This document shows positions 25,858 through 34,614 of a DNA stretch of 64,000 nucleotides, piece after piece. The notes under the pieces are model-generated. The model saw only the letters and a list, made by a program, of their open reading frames with translations. It ran no database searches and was not told the DNA's origin. The position numbers and the translations under genes were made by a program. The stretch covers positions 41,386 through 105,385 of the forward strand of contig PAAJ01000012.1 of the NCBI GenBank assembly GCA_002702575.1, given 5' to 3'. This stretch comes from Phycisphaerae bacterium. Its GTDB lineage: Bacteria > Planctomycetota > Phycisphaerae > Phycisphaerales > SM1A02. The first letter of the stretch is position 1. Each line of letters opens with the position of its first letter.

Positions 25858-26359
25858 TGGTCTTCAAACTCCCCTTGGTGCCGCCTGCGGGCAATGCGTG
25901 CCTCAGGCGGAGCCTCATGCCGCCACCGTCGCGATGACTGTATTCCACGTGGCTCATGATCTCCTTGATGATGTGAACGCCAAGTCCACCAGGCCGAACC
26001 TCATCGAGATCACGTGAGCGGATCGTATCAAGATCGACCGCTTTGGCACGATCCAGAATATCGATTTGAAGTTGGGGTTCCGAGCCACCAATCCGGCTGA
26101 TTTCGAGCTCGATACGGCCATCCGGATCATTCTCATATCCGTGCCTGATGACGTTGCAGATGGCTTCATCGATCGCCAGGCAGATTCTGGCGGCCTCCTT
26201 GGAGGGCAGTCCGAGCCGTCCGCACAGTGCATCAAGCATCTGGCGAATGCAGCCGAGATAGATCGGTCGGCTGTAGAACGAAATGCTCAGTTCTGGCTCC
26301 ATGGCCATGGGCGTCTGAGTCCTCTCTGAGTCCACTGTCCGATGCTTCGAATCGGACAT
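25850..26359 (-). CDS. Anti-sigma regulatory factor, HATPase_c_2 (RsbW/SpoIIAB-like)
   Basis: A GHKL-fold serine kinase-like domain of about 145 residues. It starts at SISFYSRPIYLGCIRQML, with the N box AIDEAICNVIRHGYEND and the G2-like loop GGLGVHIIKEIMSHVEY. The G1 position reads ILDRAKAVD, where relatives have DRGPPFD-like text, so the nucleotide-loop glycine is missing and activity may be reduced. ATG 26359 (MSDSKHRT) is my choice; in-frame ATGs at 26413 and beyond, up to the track start at 26581, cannot be excluded. It probably binds the STAS protein encoded next. The sigma factor target is not visible. Confidence 0.8.
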   Translation of the reverse strand: MSDSKHRTVDSERTQTPMAMEPELSISFYSRPIYLGCIRQMLDALCGRLGLPSKEAARICLAIDEAICNVIRHGYENDPDGRIELEISRIGGSEPQLQIDILDRAKAVDLDTIRSRDLDEVRPGGLGVHIIKEIMSHVEYSHRDGGGMRLRLRHALPAGGTKGSLKTNG

Positions 26360-26547
26360 ATCTTCTTCTGCCACAGCATCCTGCGGGGGGCTGGTTCCCA
26401 TGCTGGGCATCATAGGGGATGGAGTCCACCTGTCTCGATCGGTGGGGAAGCGGAGCGTGGAGGGGGCTCTCTGGTTGAGCGTGATACCATGGTCGCTTCG
26501 AGCCCCTGCCCGGGCTCGACTCAGGTAATGCCAAGGGAGTTCACAGC

Positions 26548-28140
26548 ATGACGCTCGATGGAGATGCTCGATGTCCCGCACCGCGTGACGTCGAGACGAT
26601 CCTCATTCTCGACTTCGGAAGCCAGTACGCCCAGCTGATTGCCCGGCGTGTGCGTGAGGCCGGCGCGTTCAGTCTTCTCGTGGCTCCCGATACGCCTCTT
26701 GAGCGTCTTCAGGAACACAACCCAAAGGGGTTGATCCTGTCTGGTGGGCCTTCGAGCATTCACGATGAAGGCGCTCCAAGATGCGACGAACGCCTTCTCG
26801 AGCTGGGAGTTCCCGTACTGGGTATCTGCTACGGCATGCAGCTTGGCTGCCATCTCCTTGGATGTGATGTCGAGGCTGCCGAAGCACGTGAATATGGTCG
26901 CAGTCGTTTGAAAGTCGAGTGTTCAACAGGCTTGTTGGCAAGCATTCCACGCGAAACGGCAGTCTGGATGAGTCACGGAGATCAGGTCGTCGGTCTACCT
27001 GATGAGTTCGAGACCCTCGCATCGACCCCGACGTGTCCTCATGCGGCAGTGAAGCATCGCACGCTCAATTTTCATGGTCTCCAGTTCCATCCAGAAGTCA
27101 CGCACACGCCTCATGGTGTCGATATCCTTCGCAACTTCCTCTATGACGTCTGCGGCTGCAAGGGAACGTGGAAGATGGCGGATTTCCTGGAATCCGCATG
27201 CCATTCGATTCGCGAGGAAGTCGGCGAGGATCGGGTCATTTGCGGTCTCAGTGGGGGGGTCGACTCCTCAGTGGTCGCGGCGCTGCTTTCCAGAGCGATC
27301 GGCGATCAGCTCACATGCATCTTCGTGGACAATGGCCTGCTTCGGAAGAAGGAGCGGGACCTTGTCGAGGCGACCTTCAGAGACCACTTCGATATCGATC
27401 TGAGAGTCGTTGATGCAACAGATGCATTCCTTTCAGATCTCGAGGGTGTTACGGATCCCCAGGAAAAGCGGCGGCTCATCGGCCACCGTTTCATCGAAGT
27501 CTTCAAGCAGTCTGCGGCTGAAGTGGCCGGAGAAGGTCGGGGTGAAGCACGCTTTCTTGCTCAAGGGACACTCTATCCCGACGTGATCGAATCAGGTCAT
27601 GGTCATGCTGGACAGGCTGCGAACATCAAGCTGCACCACAATGTCGGCGGGTTGCCCGAGGATCTGGGTTTCGAACTGATCGAACCGTTGAGAGATCTCT
27701 TCAAGGACGAAGTCAGGGCACTGGGTGATGTTCTCGGGTTGCCACCGCATATCGTCTGGAGGCATCCATTCCCGGGCCCTGGCCTGGCGGTCCGGGTGCT
27801 GGGTGAAATCACACGTGACAAGCTGGATCTGATTCGTGAGTGCGATGAGATTCTGCTCGAGGAAATCGTCGCAAGAAATCTCTACAGAAGCACCGACCAG
27901 GTATTCGCCGTCCTGTTGCCAGTCCAGTCCGTGGGTGTCATGGGGGATGGTCGGACCTACGATTCCGTCGTTGCGGTCAGGGCCGTGGAGACGTCCGATT
28001 TCATGACTGCCGACTGGGCACGTATTCCACACGATGTTCTGGCTGTCATCAGCAGTCGCATGATCAACGAGGTCGATGGCGTCAATCGTGTCGTCTACGA
28101 CATCTCCAGCAAGCCGCCGGCCACGATCGAGTGGGAATAG
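26548..28140 (+). CDS. guaA: GMP synthase (glutamine-hydrolysing)
   Basis: Converts XMP to GMP using glutamine and ATP. The 530 residues comprise an N-terminal class I amidotransferase ([18 protein letters not shown], nucleophile [18 protein letters not shown]) and an ATP-pyrophosphatase domain with P-loop [16 protein letters not shown]. The GuaA dimerisation tail ends in [21 protein letters not shown] 8 bases upstream supports ATG 26548. The gene is single, and its stop is 12 bp from the convergent PIN gene stop. Confidence 0.97.
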   Translation: MTLDGDARCPAPRDVETILILDFGSQYAQLIARRVREAGAFSLLVAPDTPLERLQEHNPKGLILSGGPSSIHDEGAPRCDERLLELGVPVLGICYGMQLGCHLLGCDVEAAEAREYGRSRLKVECSTGLLASIPRETAVWMSHGDQVVGLPDEFETLASTPTCPHAAVKHRTLNFHGLQFHPEVTHTPHGVDILRNFLYDVCGCKGTWKMADFLESACHSIREEVGEDRVICGLSGGVDSSVVAALLSRAIGDQLTCIFVDNGLLRKKERDLVEATFRDHFDIDLRVVDATDAFLSDLEGVTDPQEKRRLIGHRFIEVFKQSAAEVAGEGRGEARFLAQGTLYPDVIESGHGHAGQAANIKLHHNVGGLPEDLGFELIEPLRDLFKDEVRALGDVLGLPPHIVWRHPFPGPGLAVRVLGEITRDKLDLIRECDEILLEEIVARNLYRSTDQVFAVLLPVQSVGVMGDGRTYDSVVAVRAVETSDFMTADWARIPHDVLAVISSRMINEVDGVNRVVYDISSKPPATIEWE

Positions 28141-28152
28141 ATTGATCTCGAG

Positions 28153-29388
28153 TCAGCGACGCGGGTTTCGGCCCGGCCTGCTCCGTCTTTGATCCGTGGG
28201 TCTTCTTGGAGGCTGATCTTCCGGTGAGACGACCGGCTCAGGCCGATCCGGTACTTCAGGTGTTCCGGGGTCCTCATCGATTCTGGCGAAGACAAGTCGG
28301 CCAGCACTGGTCTGAACGGAGTTGTTGATGGTGACGAGGACTTCCTCACCGATGTAGCTGAGCGCATTTTCGACGACCACCATGGTGCCATCCGGCAGAT
28401 AGCCGATGCCTTGCCGTTCCGATTCTCCTTGGCGGATGATGGTCAGCTGCATGGTGTCCCCGGGAACGACGTTGCCTCGCAGCAAGCCGCTGAGATCGTT
28501 CAAGTTCAGGACGGGGACATCCTGGATCTCGGCCACCCGCGCCAGGTTGTAGTCAGTCGTGACGACGCGGAAGTTCTTTTCCGCTGCCAGTCCCATCAGA
28601 GCCTGATCGACACCATCGTCTTCGGACTCGAACTGTTCGATGGTGATCGTCGTGCGGGAGCTGTCCTGCAGCAGTCGGAGATTCGAGAGGCCACGGCGTC
28701 CACGTTCGCGTTTGCCTCCTTCGCTTGAATCCGCAAGCTGGTGGAGTTCATCCAGCACGAATTGCGGGACAATCAGCGGTGCATCCAGAAAGCCTGTTCT
28801 GGAAAAGCTGTTGATTCTGCCATCGATCAATGCGGATGAATCCAGAAGCATGGGGCGGACACCACGCACCTGTCGAGAGAATTCCACATAGGGAATCACC
28901 ATTCTGATGTTGTCCTTGGTCGTCAACACGATCGAGACGGCGATATAGCAGAGGCTCAGGCCCACAGCGAGTTTCAGAAGGGTGAGGTACTTGAGTGCGG
29001 AGTCGCCTCGGTCAAGGCCCCAGGCGTCGGCAATGAGATCGATCAGGGCACCCACTGCCAGTGCGGCAAAGAGACCGGCGACGACAGCCAGGTAGAGCCC
29101 GAACACGTTGGCAAGTCGTTTTCGGGGGTTGAGGATGTCAAGCAGCAGTACGATTGCCGCGAGGGCCGTTGTGGACACGACCGGCGCCGCGTAATCCCAG
29201 AAGACGAGTCCCTTGTCGGCGGGACTGATGATGCTGATGAAGGGGAGCGTCGAGACCGCGATCATCAGGACCACGTAGACGAGTCTGGTCGAGAGCAGCA
29301 GGAGATGGTCGGATTCACCCTCTGGCTGTGCTGTCAGGTTCGTGCCTGTGACCGCAGGTGTGGTGTGCTGGTGATCCTGATCGCTCAT
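28153..29388 (-). CDS. Membrane PIN-TRAM domain protein (YacL-like)
   Basis: 411 residues from MSDQDHQHTT. The N-terminal third has about four membrane helices (LVYVVLMIAVSTLPFISII, AAPVVSTTALAAIVLLLDI, LYLAVVAGLFAALAVGALI, LAVGLSLCYIAVSIVL). A PIN nuclease domain follows, with acidic residues in MLLDSSALIDGRI, FVLDELHQLAD and VVTTDYNLARVAEI. A TRAM domain (VPGDTMQLTIIRQG...GIGYLPDGTMVVVENA) and a basic, proline-rich tail complete it. This is the architecture of Bacillus YacL. It is presumably an RNase, with substrate unknown. Confidence 0.9.
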   Translation of the reverse strand: MSDQDHQHTTPAVTGTNLTAQPEGESDHLLLLSTRLVYVVLMIAVSTLPFISIISPADKGLVFWDYAAPVVSTTALAAIVLLLDILNPRKRLANVFGLYLAVVAGLFAALAVGALIDLIADAWGLDRGDSALKYLTLLKLAVGLSLCYIAVSIVLTTKDNIRMVIPYVEFSRQVRGVRPMLLDSSALIDGRINSFSRTGFLDAPLIVPQFVLDELHQLADSSEGGKRERGRRGLSNLRLLQDSSRTTITIEQFESEDDGVDQALMGLAAEKNFRVVTTDYNLARVAEIQDVPVLNLNDLSGLLRGNVVPGDTMQLTIIRQGESERQGIGYLPDGTMVVVENALSYIGEEVLVTINNSVQTSAGRLVFARIDEDPGTPEVPDRPEPVVSPEDQPPRRPTDQRRSRPGRNPRR

Positions 29389-29512
29389 GGCGCGAGTGTA
29401 CCAAGGGACCATCCCATCCCGTCTCCCGATTCCGAGGGTTCATGGGTTGTTCAGGCGTTCGTGGCCGATGGGAACGGGAATCCGATGACGTTCTGATCGA
29501 CACCCATCGTCC

Positions 29513-29521
29513 TGCTAAGAT
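29513..29521 (+). promoter_or_regulatory. Candidate extended -10 promoter for SRP RNA
   Basis: TGCTAAGAT has the TGn extension followed by a hexamer matching TATAAT at four positions. It lies 24 bp upstream of the predicted SRP RNA 5' end. No clear -35 is present. Confidence 0.33.
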
Positions 29522-29544
29522 GCTGGTCAGTGAGGGTGTGGAAA

Positions 29545-29650
29545 GGGCGGCCGGGCCCCTCGGGCAGGTGGCTCGTGAACCTGGTCAGAGCCTGACCGCA
29601 GCAGCCATAAGCGTCGTCATCTTCGCCGTGGATGTCCTGGTCGCCCTTTT
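29545..29650 (+). ncRNA. ffs: Signal recognition particle RNA (small bacterial type)
   Basis: The ORF track misses this gene. About 102 nt form a closed rod. The 5' end GGGCGGCC pairs with the 3' end GGTCGCCC (eight pairs, one G-U) and a TTTT tract follows. The central portion AACCTGGTCAG...GCAGCAGCCATAAGCG matches the conserved Ffh-binding domain. The 3' arm GCCGTGGATGTCCTGG resembles the E. coli 4.5S arm GCCGGGATGTAGCTGG. The gene lies directly upstream of dnaX, a common bacterial position. The apical loop is not the usual GGAA: the aligned loop reads TGAC with an altered closing pair (see findings). Confidence 0.87.
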
Positions 29651-29695
29651 CGCACCCTCGCCTTCCTAGTCCGCCATGCATGTCTGGCCTGCCTC

Positions 29696-31348
29696 TTGAC
29701 CTATACCGTCCTTGCACGTCGTTACAGATCCCGCACCTTCGATGAAGTCGTAGGGCAGGCCGCCGTTGCCAACACATTGAAGACGGCGATCGAGACGGAC
29801 CGGGTCGGGCACGCCTATCTCTTCTGCGGCACCCGGGGAGTCGGCAAGACCACCATGGCCAGGCTCTTCGCTGCGGCCATCAATGTGCCGGATTCGATCT
29901 CCAGTCCTGAGGAAACTCGCGATGCCATCATGCGAGGTGAGGATCTGGATGTCATCGAGATCGATGGTGCATCGAATCGTGGTGTTCAGGAAGCACGTGA
30001 TCTGATCGCGAATGCAGGGCTCGCGCCTGCTCGATGCCCGTACAAGGTCTACATCATCGATGAAGTTCACATGCTCACGACGGAGTCGTTCAATACGCTC
30101 CTGAAGACGATGGAGGAACCGCCTCCGCACGTGAAGTTCATTCTCTGTACGACCGAACCCAACAAGGTTCTGAGTACGATCCAGAGTCGATGCCAGAGAT
30201 TCGATTTCAAGCCGATTCCCTCCGCCAGTATTGCCGGGCACCTTCGAGATGTGCTCGATCGCGAGGGCGTTGAAGCTGCGGACGAAGTGGTTTCCAGAGT
30301 TGCTGAACTCGGAAACGGATCGATGCGCGATGCGTTGAGTGTCCTGGAGCGACTTCTTGCCGCAGGCCATCTCGCACTGGATTGCGAGACCGTCGATCAG
30401 GTCCTTGGGCTGCCTGATCAGCAGCGAGTAGCGTCCATTGTCGAAGCGGTGCTAGAAGGTGATCCAGGTCTGTCCTTGAAGCATTCCGCATCGTTGCTCG
30501 CCGATGGTTCGAGCCTGGAACAGGTTCTGGGAAGTCTCATCGATACCCTGAGAATCATGTTGCTGATGTCGACATGTGGTTCCGATACGGATCTTGTCGA
30601 GATTACGGAGACCAGTCGCTCCCAGCTCTCCGCACTGGTTGACCGCATGGATCCTCAGGGGATTCTTCATCTCCTGGCACTGTGTGAGCATGCATCTCGA
30701 TCGGCCCGTCTCTCCAGTTCGGCAAGAGCGGTCTTCGACGCCACGATCGTGCGGATGGCACTGGCTGACAATCTTCTTGATGTCCAGGCGGTCCTTGCAG
30801 GGCAATCGCCTACGGGTGCCGCGGCATTGCCGGAAAAAAAAACGGCTGACAAGCCTCTGATCAATGATCGGAAGCCGTCTGTACGAACGTCATCGGTGAC
30901 GCCTGATGCCGTGAAGCAGTCATCTGAACAATCCAAGGATCGTAGGGCTGAGCCACGAACGGAACAGCCGGTCGCAGCGACCTCGCTGAATCTCGAAGGC
31001 CTCTGGGAACGGACGAGATCCCTGGCTTCGAGTGCGGGCATGAAGGCCAAGATCGATTCATTCAGGCCGGTCGCCATGTCCGATGGTGTCCTCCAGCTGG
31101 AGGTTCGGACGGCAGGTGGTGGTGATTTTCTTCGAAGTACCGTCGGAACTCTGGAAGAGGTCGTTGCCGAAGCTGCGGGGATGACGCTGCGACTCGAAGT
31201 TCTGCCCGGCAATGAGCCGAAGCCCGCACCCGTTCGATCTTCCATGGAAGACTCCGTTCAGCAGGATCCGGCTGTTCGGCTGGCATCCGATTTGCTCGAG
31301 GCTGTTGTTGTTGAAGTAGAAACACCGGATCGGAAAAACGGGGCGTAA
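29696..31348 (+). CDS. dnaX: DNA polymerase III clamp loader subunit tau (and probable gamma)
   Basis: The AAA+ clamp loader subunit of the replicase, 550 residues. The only in-frame start that gives the standard N-terminus (TYTVLARRYRSRTFDEVVGQ) is TTG 29696, with no clear Shine-Dalgarno. It has Walker A GTRGVGKT (45-52), Walker B VYIIDEVH (118-125) and the SRC arginine finger (164-166). The cysteine zinc module normally found between them is absent: residues 62-84 contain no cysteine. After domain III a linker contains E380-K381-K382 encoded by G-A9-C, with near-immediate stops in both other frames, suggesting a short gamma product. ybaB and recR follow. Confidence 0.95.
   Translation: MTYTVLARRYRSRTFDEVVGQAAVANTLKTAIETDRVGHAYLFCGTRGVGKTTMARLFAAAINVPDSISSPEETRDAIMRGEDLDVIEIDGASNRGVQEARDLIANAGLAPARCPYKVYIIDEVHMLTTESFNTLLKTMEEPPPHVKFILCTTEPNKVLSTIQSRCQRFDFKPIPSASIAGHLRDVLDREGVEAADEVVSRVAELGNGSMRDALSVLERLLAAGHLALDCETVDQVLGLPDQQRVASIVEAVLEGDPGLSLKHSASLLADGSSLEQVLGSLIDTLRIMLLMSTCGSDTDLVEITETSRSQLSALVDRMDPQGILHLLALCEHASRSARLSSSARAVFDATIVRMALADNLLDVQAVLAGQSPTGAAALPEKKTADKPLINDRKPSVRTSSVTPDAVKQSSEQSKDRRAEPRTEQPVAATSLNLEGLWERTRSLASSAGMKAKIDSFRPVAMSDGVLQLEVRTAGGGDFLRSTVGTLEEVVAEAAGMTLRLEVLPGNEPKPAPVRSSMEDSVQQDPAVRLASDLLEAVVVEVETPDRKNGA
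30834..30842 (+). promoter_or_regulatory. A9 slippage/frameshift site in dnaX
   Basis: Nine consecutive adenines, read in zero frame as GAA AAA AAA ACG, include an in-phase A AAA AAA heptamer. One extra A, or a -1 shift, gives AAC GGC TGA. One missing A gives CGG CTG ACA AGC CTC TGA. Both truncated proteins would be about 384-387 residues, ending just past the clamp-loader domains. It is flanked by GCCG and CGGC. Confidence 0.72.
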
Positions 31349-31363
31349 GGAGACGCATCACAC

Positions 31364-31735
31364 ATGTTTGATGGACTCAAGAATCTGGCTGGCATGGCTT
31401 CGATCATGAAGGACCTGCCGAAGATGCAGGCTCGACTCGAGGAAGTGAAGAAGGAACTCTCCTCTCTTCAGGTCGAAGCTGAAACAGGTGGTGGAGCCGT
31501 ACGAGTGGTTGCCACCGCGGAATTGAAGATTGAATCCATTCAGATCGATCCTGCGGTGATGGGCTCACTCATCGAGGCGGGTTCCCAGGAGGATCACCGC
31601 ATGGCGGAGGAGCTTGTCGCTGGCGCCGTGAATACCGCCATGGAGCGAGCCAAGGAGCTTGCCAAGGATCATCTGGCAGCCGCTGCGCGGGAGATGGGGC
31701 TTCCGACGCCTCCTGCTGGACTGCTCGGGTCCTAG
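31364..31735 (+). CDS. ybaB: YbaB/EbfC family nucleoid-associated protein
   Basis: A 123-residue DNA-binding protein forming a tweezer-like dimer. The pattern is typical: an N-terminal coiled segment (SIMKDLPKMQARLEEVKKELSSL), then VEAETGGGAVRVVATAELKIESIQIDP and a helical C-terminus. AAGGAG precedes the ATG. It sits between dnaX and recR, which is the widespread dnaX-ybaB-recR order and supports the call. Confidence 0.94.
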   Translation: MFDGLKNLAGMASIMKDLPKMQARLEEVKKELSSLQVEAETGGGAVRVVATAELKIESIQIDPAVMGSLIEAGSQEDHRMAEELVAGAVNTAMERAKELAKDHLAAAAREMGLPTPPAGLLGS

Positions 31736-31755
31736 TTTCTGGAGTACGGCTTCTC

Positions 31756-32418
31756 ATGTCACCTCAAGGTGGATTGCACGCATTTCCAGAACCGGTGGAT
31801 CGGTTGGTTCGCGAACTTGAGCGACTGCCGGGTATCGGTCGTCGGACAGCCACACGGTTGGCCTTTCATATTCTGAAGGATGACGGTGGGCATTCTCAAT
31901 CGCTCGCGGACGCCATTCGGGATGTGAAGGAACAGGTTTCCTGCTGTAGCACCTGCTATCAGTTGACCGATGTCGATCCATGTCGTCTCTGTTCCGATCC
32001 GAAACGAGATGCCTCGACCGTGCTCGTGATCGAGCAGCCGGGTGATCTCATGACATTCGAGGCGACGGGCATGTACCGGGGCATCTACCACGTCCTGGCT
32101 GGCCGCATTGATCCACTCGCTGGAATTGGTCCGGATGATCTCACGGTTCAATCCTTCCTTGACAGAGTCGACGATCCCGCCAGGAACGCACGCGGTATCA
32201 GGATCGAAGAGGTCATCCTGGGCCTCAATCCCAATCTGGAAGGTGACAGTACGACCTTGTATCTCGCTGAGGCACTTGAGCAGCGGGATGTGAGAGTCAC
32301 TCGGCTGGCTCGAGGGTTGCCGAGTGGTTCACAACTCGAATTCGCCAATACCGCCATCATTGCCGATGCGTTGCATGGTCGGCAGGGGCTGGCCGGTTCC
32401 GGTGATTCCAGTGCGTGA
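31756..32418 (+). CDS. recR: Recombination mediator protein RecR
   Basis: A 220-residue RecR, which acts with RecO and RecF to load RecA at gaps. It has the helix-hairpin-helix LPGIGRRTATRLAFHIL, the four-cysteine zinc site CCSTCYQLTDVDPCRLC, and a Toprim domain (VLVIEQPGDLMTFE, YHVLAGRIDPLAGIGPDDL). It is the last gene of the dnaX-ybaB-recR unit. rpoN starts 58 bp downstream in the same direction. Confidence 0.96.
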   Translation: MSPQGGLHAFPEPVDRLVRELERLPGIGRRTATRLAFHILKDDGGHSQSLADAIRDVKEQVSCCSTCYQLTDVDPCRLCSDPKRDASTVLVIEQPGDLMTFEATGMYRGIYHVLAGRIDPLAGIGPDDLTVQSFLDRVDDPARNARGIRIEEVILGLNPNLEGDSTTLYLAEALEQRDVRVTRLARGLPSGSQLEFANTAIIADALHGRQGLAGSGDSSA

Positions 32419-32475
32419 CGCTTTGTCATTCTTGATCGGTATGGCTGGCGTTATGATGGCATCGGAGCCCAGAAG

Positions 32476-33993
32476 ATGATGCGTTTCGATACATCACAGC
32501 AGATGAAACTTGGTCAGCAGATGAAGCTGAGTCCAAGGATGATCCAGTCCATGGAGATTCTCCAGATGCCGATTCTGGCCCTCCAGGAACGCATCGATCA
32601 GGAGCTTGAAACCAACATCGCTCTGGAAGTGAATGAGGAACAGGCTGCTGGTCCAACCGAGACGGATCGTGATCGGGACATTGAAAGCCAGGAAATGGTC
32701 GTCGGGGATACGACTCATGACGGCGCCGACGATTTTGCGAGGCTGGACTCGATGGAGAAGACCTATCGAGAGGCCTTTGACAATGAATATTCTTCAGGCA
32801 GCCTCTCGTCATCAAGGCTTTCGGGTGAGCGTGATGCCAAGATGGATGCCATGGCGAGCATCCGTGCTCGTGGCGAACGATTGTCCGAGCAGGTTCTTCA
32901 TCAATGGACGTTTGCCGAGGTCGATGAAGAGATCGGCCGTGCGGGTCGGATCATTCTCGAGTATCTCAATGATGATGGATTGCTCGAGGCCGATCTGGAG
33001 ACCATCCTCGAGCAGCGTGGTGGAAGTGAAGAGGCGAGGGGACTTGATCTCGACAGTTTCCAGGAGGCGCTGACAGCGATCCATCACTGGATCGAGCCGG
33101 CAGGACTGGCTGCTCGAAGCATCAAGGAGTGCTTGCTCCTTCAGGTTGATGCGTTGGAGCGGGCGAAGGATGCCGAGGAATCAGAGCCTTGGGAGGATGT
33201 CCGTCGACTCATTGATGGTCACATGGATGATCTCGTTCAGAATCGACTGCCTCGCATCGTTCAGGAGACCGGGCTGGACATGGACCGTGTCCGTGAGGCC
33301 ATGAACCTGATGCATCGTCTGGATCTGGCTCCGGGAAAGCGACTTGTCAGTGAGGACGTGAAGCCCATTCTGCCGGATGTCATCGTGGAGTATGACGAAG
33401 AGAATGATGCCTACATTGCTGCTTTGTGCGACGGTGTGATTCCACCACTTCGAGTCTCACCACGATACGAGGAGATGTCGAAGGACAAGGAGTTCGACAA
33501 GGAGACCCGTGAGTTTCTGGGCCGGAGCGTCGGAAATGCACGCTGGATCATCGAATCGATCAATCAACGGAAGAACTCGTTGTTGCGTGTAGTCAATGTC
33601 GTTCTCACCAGGCAGCGTGAGTACTTCGACATTGGTCCTCAGCAGTTGAAGCCACTTCCGATGGTGGAAGTAGCGGATCAATTGGGGATCCATGTGGCGA
33701 CGGTCAGTCGAGCAGTGGCCGACAAGTGGATGCAGACGCCACGAGGTATTGTTCCTCTTCGTCGCTTCTTCTCCGGAGGAACCGAGACGGCTACTGGCGA
33801 AAACATGAGCTGGGAGGCGGTCAAGGCGGTCCTTCAGGAAATCGTCGCGGCCGAAGACAAGTCCCATCCCCTGAGTGACGAGGCGATCGCCGCAGAGCTC
33901 AAGGAGCGGGGGATCGACATCGCTCGCCGAACGGTTGTGAAGTATCGACAGCAGCTGGGCATTCCACCCGGCAGGCTTCGCAAGCAGTATTGA
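32476..33993 (+). CDS. rpoN: RNA polymerase sigma-54 factor
   Basis: A 505-residue sigma-54. Region I is glutamine-rich and begins QMKLGQQMKLSPRMIQSMEILQMP. Region II is acidic (TETDRDRDIESQE), and the core-binding region contains SIKECLLLQVDALE. The C-terminus has a helix-turn-helix (MVEVADQLGIHVATVSRAVADKWMQTPRGIVPLRRFFSGG) and the RpoN box IARRTVVKYRQQLGIPPG that reads the -24 element. All regions are intact. No bacterial enhancer-binding protein is encoded in the window. Confidence 0.97.
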   Translation: MMRFDTSQQMKLGQQMKLSPRMIQSMEILQMPILALQERIDQELETNIALEVNEEQAAGPTETDRDRDIESQEMVVGDTTHDGADDFARLDSMEKTYREAFDNEYSSGSLSSSRLSGERDAKMDAMASIRARGERLSEQVLHQWTFAEVDEEIGRAGRIILEYLNDDGLLEADLETILEQRGGSEEARGLDLDSFQEALTAIHHWIEPAGLAARSIKECLLLQVDALERAKDAEESEPWEDVRRLIDGHMDDLVQNRLPRIVQETGLDMDRVREAMNLMHRLDLAPGKRLVSEDVKPILPDVIVEYDEENDAYIAALCDGVIPPLRVSPRYEEMSKDKEFDKETREFLGRSVGNARWIIESINQRKNSLLRVVNVVLTRQREYFDIGPQQLKPLPMVEVADQLGIHVATVSRAVADKWMQTPRGIVPLRRFFSGGTETATGENMSWEAVKAVLQEIVAAEDKSHPLSDEAIAAELKERGIDIARRTVVKYRQQLGIPPGRLRKQY

Positions 33994-33996
33994 CAA

Positions 33997-34563
33997 TCAG
34001 ATCGAGGTGATCTCATCGACCTTCTTGGACACGATCTGATCGATCTGGGCCACCCGACCTTTGGTGGCATCGTCAATATTCGACTTCGCAGCCTTGCCCT
34101 GATCTTCGGACATCGTGCTGTTCTTGTCCTTGACGAGCGAGTCGATCTGCTTCTGGGCATCCCGGCGTTCATTCCGGATGGCGACCTTGGAGTCTTCGCC
34201 CATCTTCTTGGCCTGGGTGGCAAGCTGATTTCGGCGTTCGGCAGACGGTGACGGTACGGCAATCCGCACGGTATCGCCGTCGACTGTTGGATTCAGGCCC
34301 AGATCGGATGACTCGATGGTCTTCACGATGCTGCTCTTCGAAGAAGGATCGAATGGCTTGACGAGAAGCTGTGTCGGCTCGGGAACGCTGATGGCGGCAA
34401 GGTCCCGCAGGTCCGTGCTCGAGCCGTAGTAATCCACTTTCAGGTACTCGATCAGAGCCGTAGAGGCTCGGCCGGTGCGGATGCCGCGAAGTTCCTTCGT
34501 GAGGTAATCGACGGCCTTGTCCATGCCCTGCTCGGCAGACTTGAGTATTGATTTCTCGTCCAT
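33997..34563 (-). CDS. frr: Ribosome recycling factor
   Basis: A 188-residue factor that splits post-termination ribosomes with EF-G. Motifs: MDKAVDYLTKELRGIRTGRASTALIEYLKVDYYG, LAAISVPEPTQLLVKPFD, and SDLGLNPTVDGDTVRIAVPSPSAERR. The track starts at GTG 34572, where GGA is too close. ATG 34563 has GGAG at 8 bases and is preferred. It follows pyrH by 51 bp, with a small hairpin (CGGAAG/CTTCCG, 34587-34604) between them, as in the common pyrH-frr operon. The stop is 3 bp from the convergent rpoN stop. Confidence 0.96.
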   Translation of the reverse strand: MDEKSILKSAEQGMDKAVDYLTKELRGIRTGRASTALIEYLKVDYYGSSTDLRDLAAISVPEPTQLLVKPFDPSSKSSIVKTIESSDLGLNPTVDGDTVRIAVPSPSAERRNQLATQAKKMGEDSKVAIRNERRDAQKQIDSLVKDKNSTMSEDQGKAAKSNIDDATKGRVAQIDQIVSKKVDEITSI

Positions 34564-34614
34564 CTTGTTCACTCCACGTTTCTATGCGGAAGGCGGTGCT
34601 TCCGACTCATGTCG

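Noticed and set aside
29666-30370. 234-residue minus-strand ORF over the dnaX start
   Set aside because: Antisense to well-conserved dnaX AAA+ motifs and without protein-like features.
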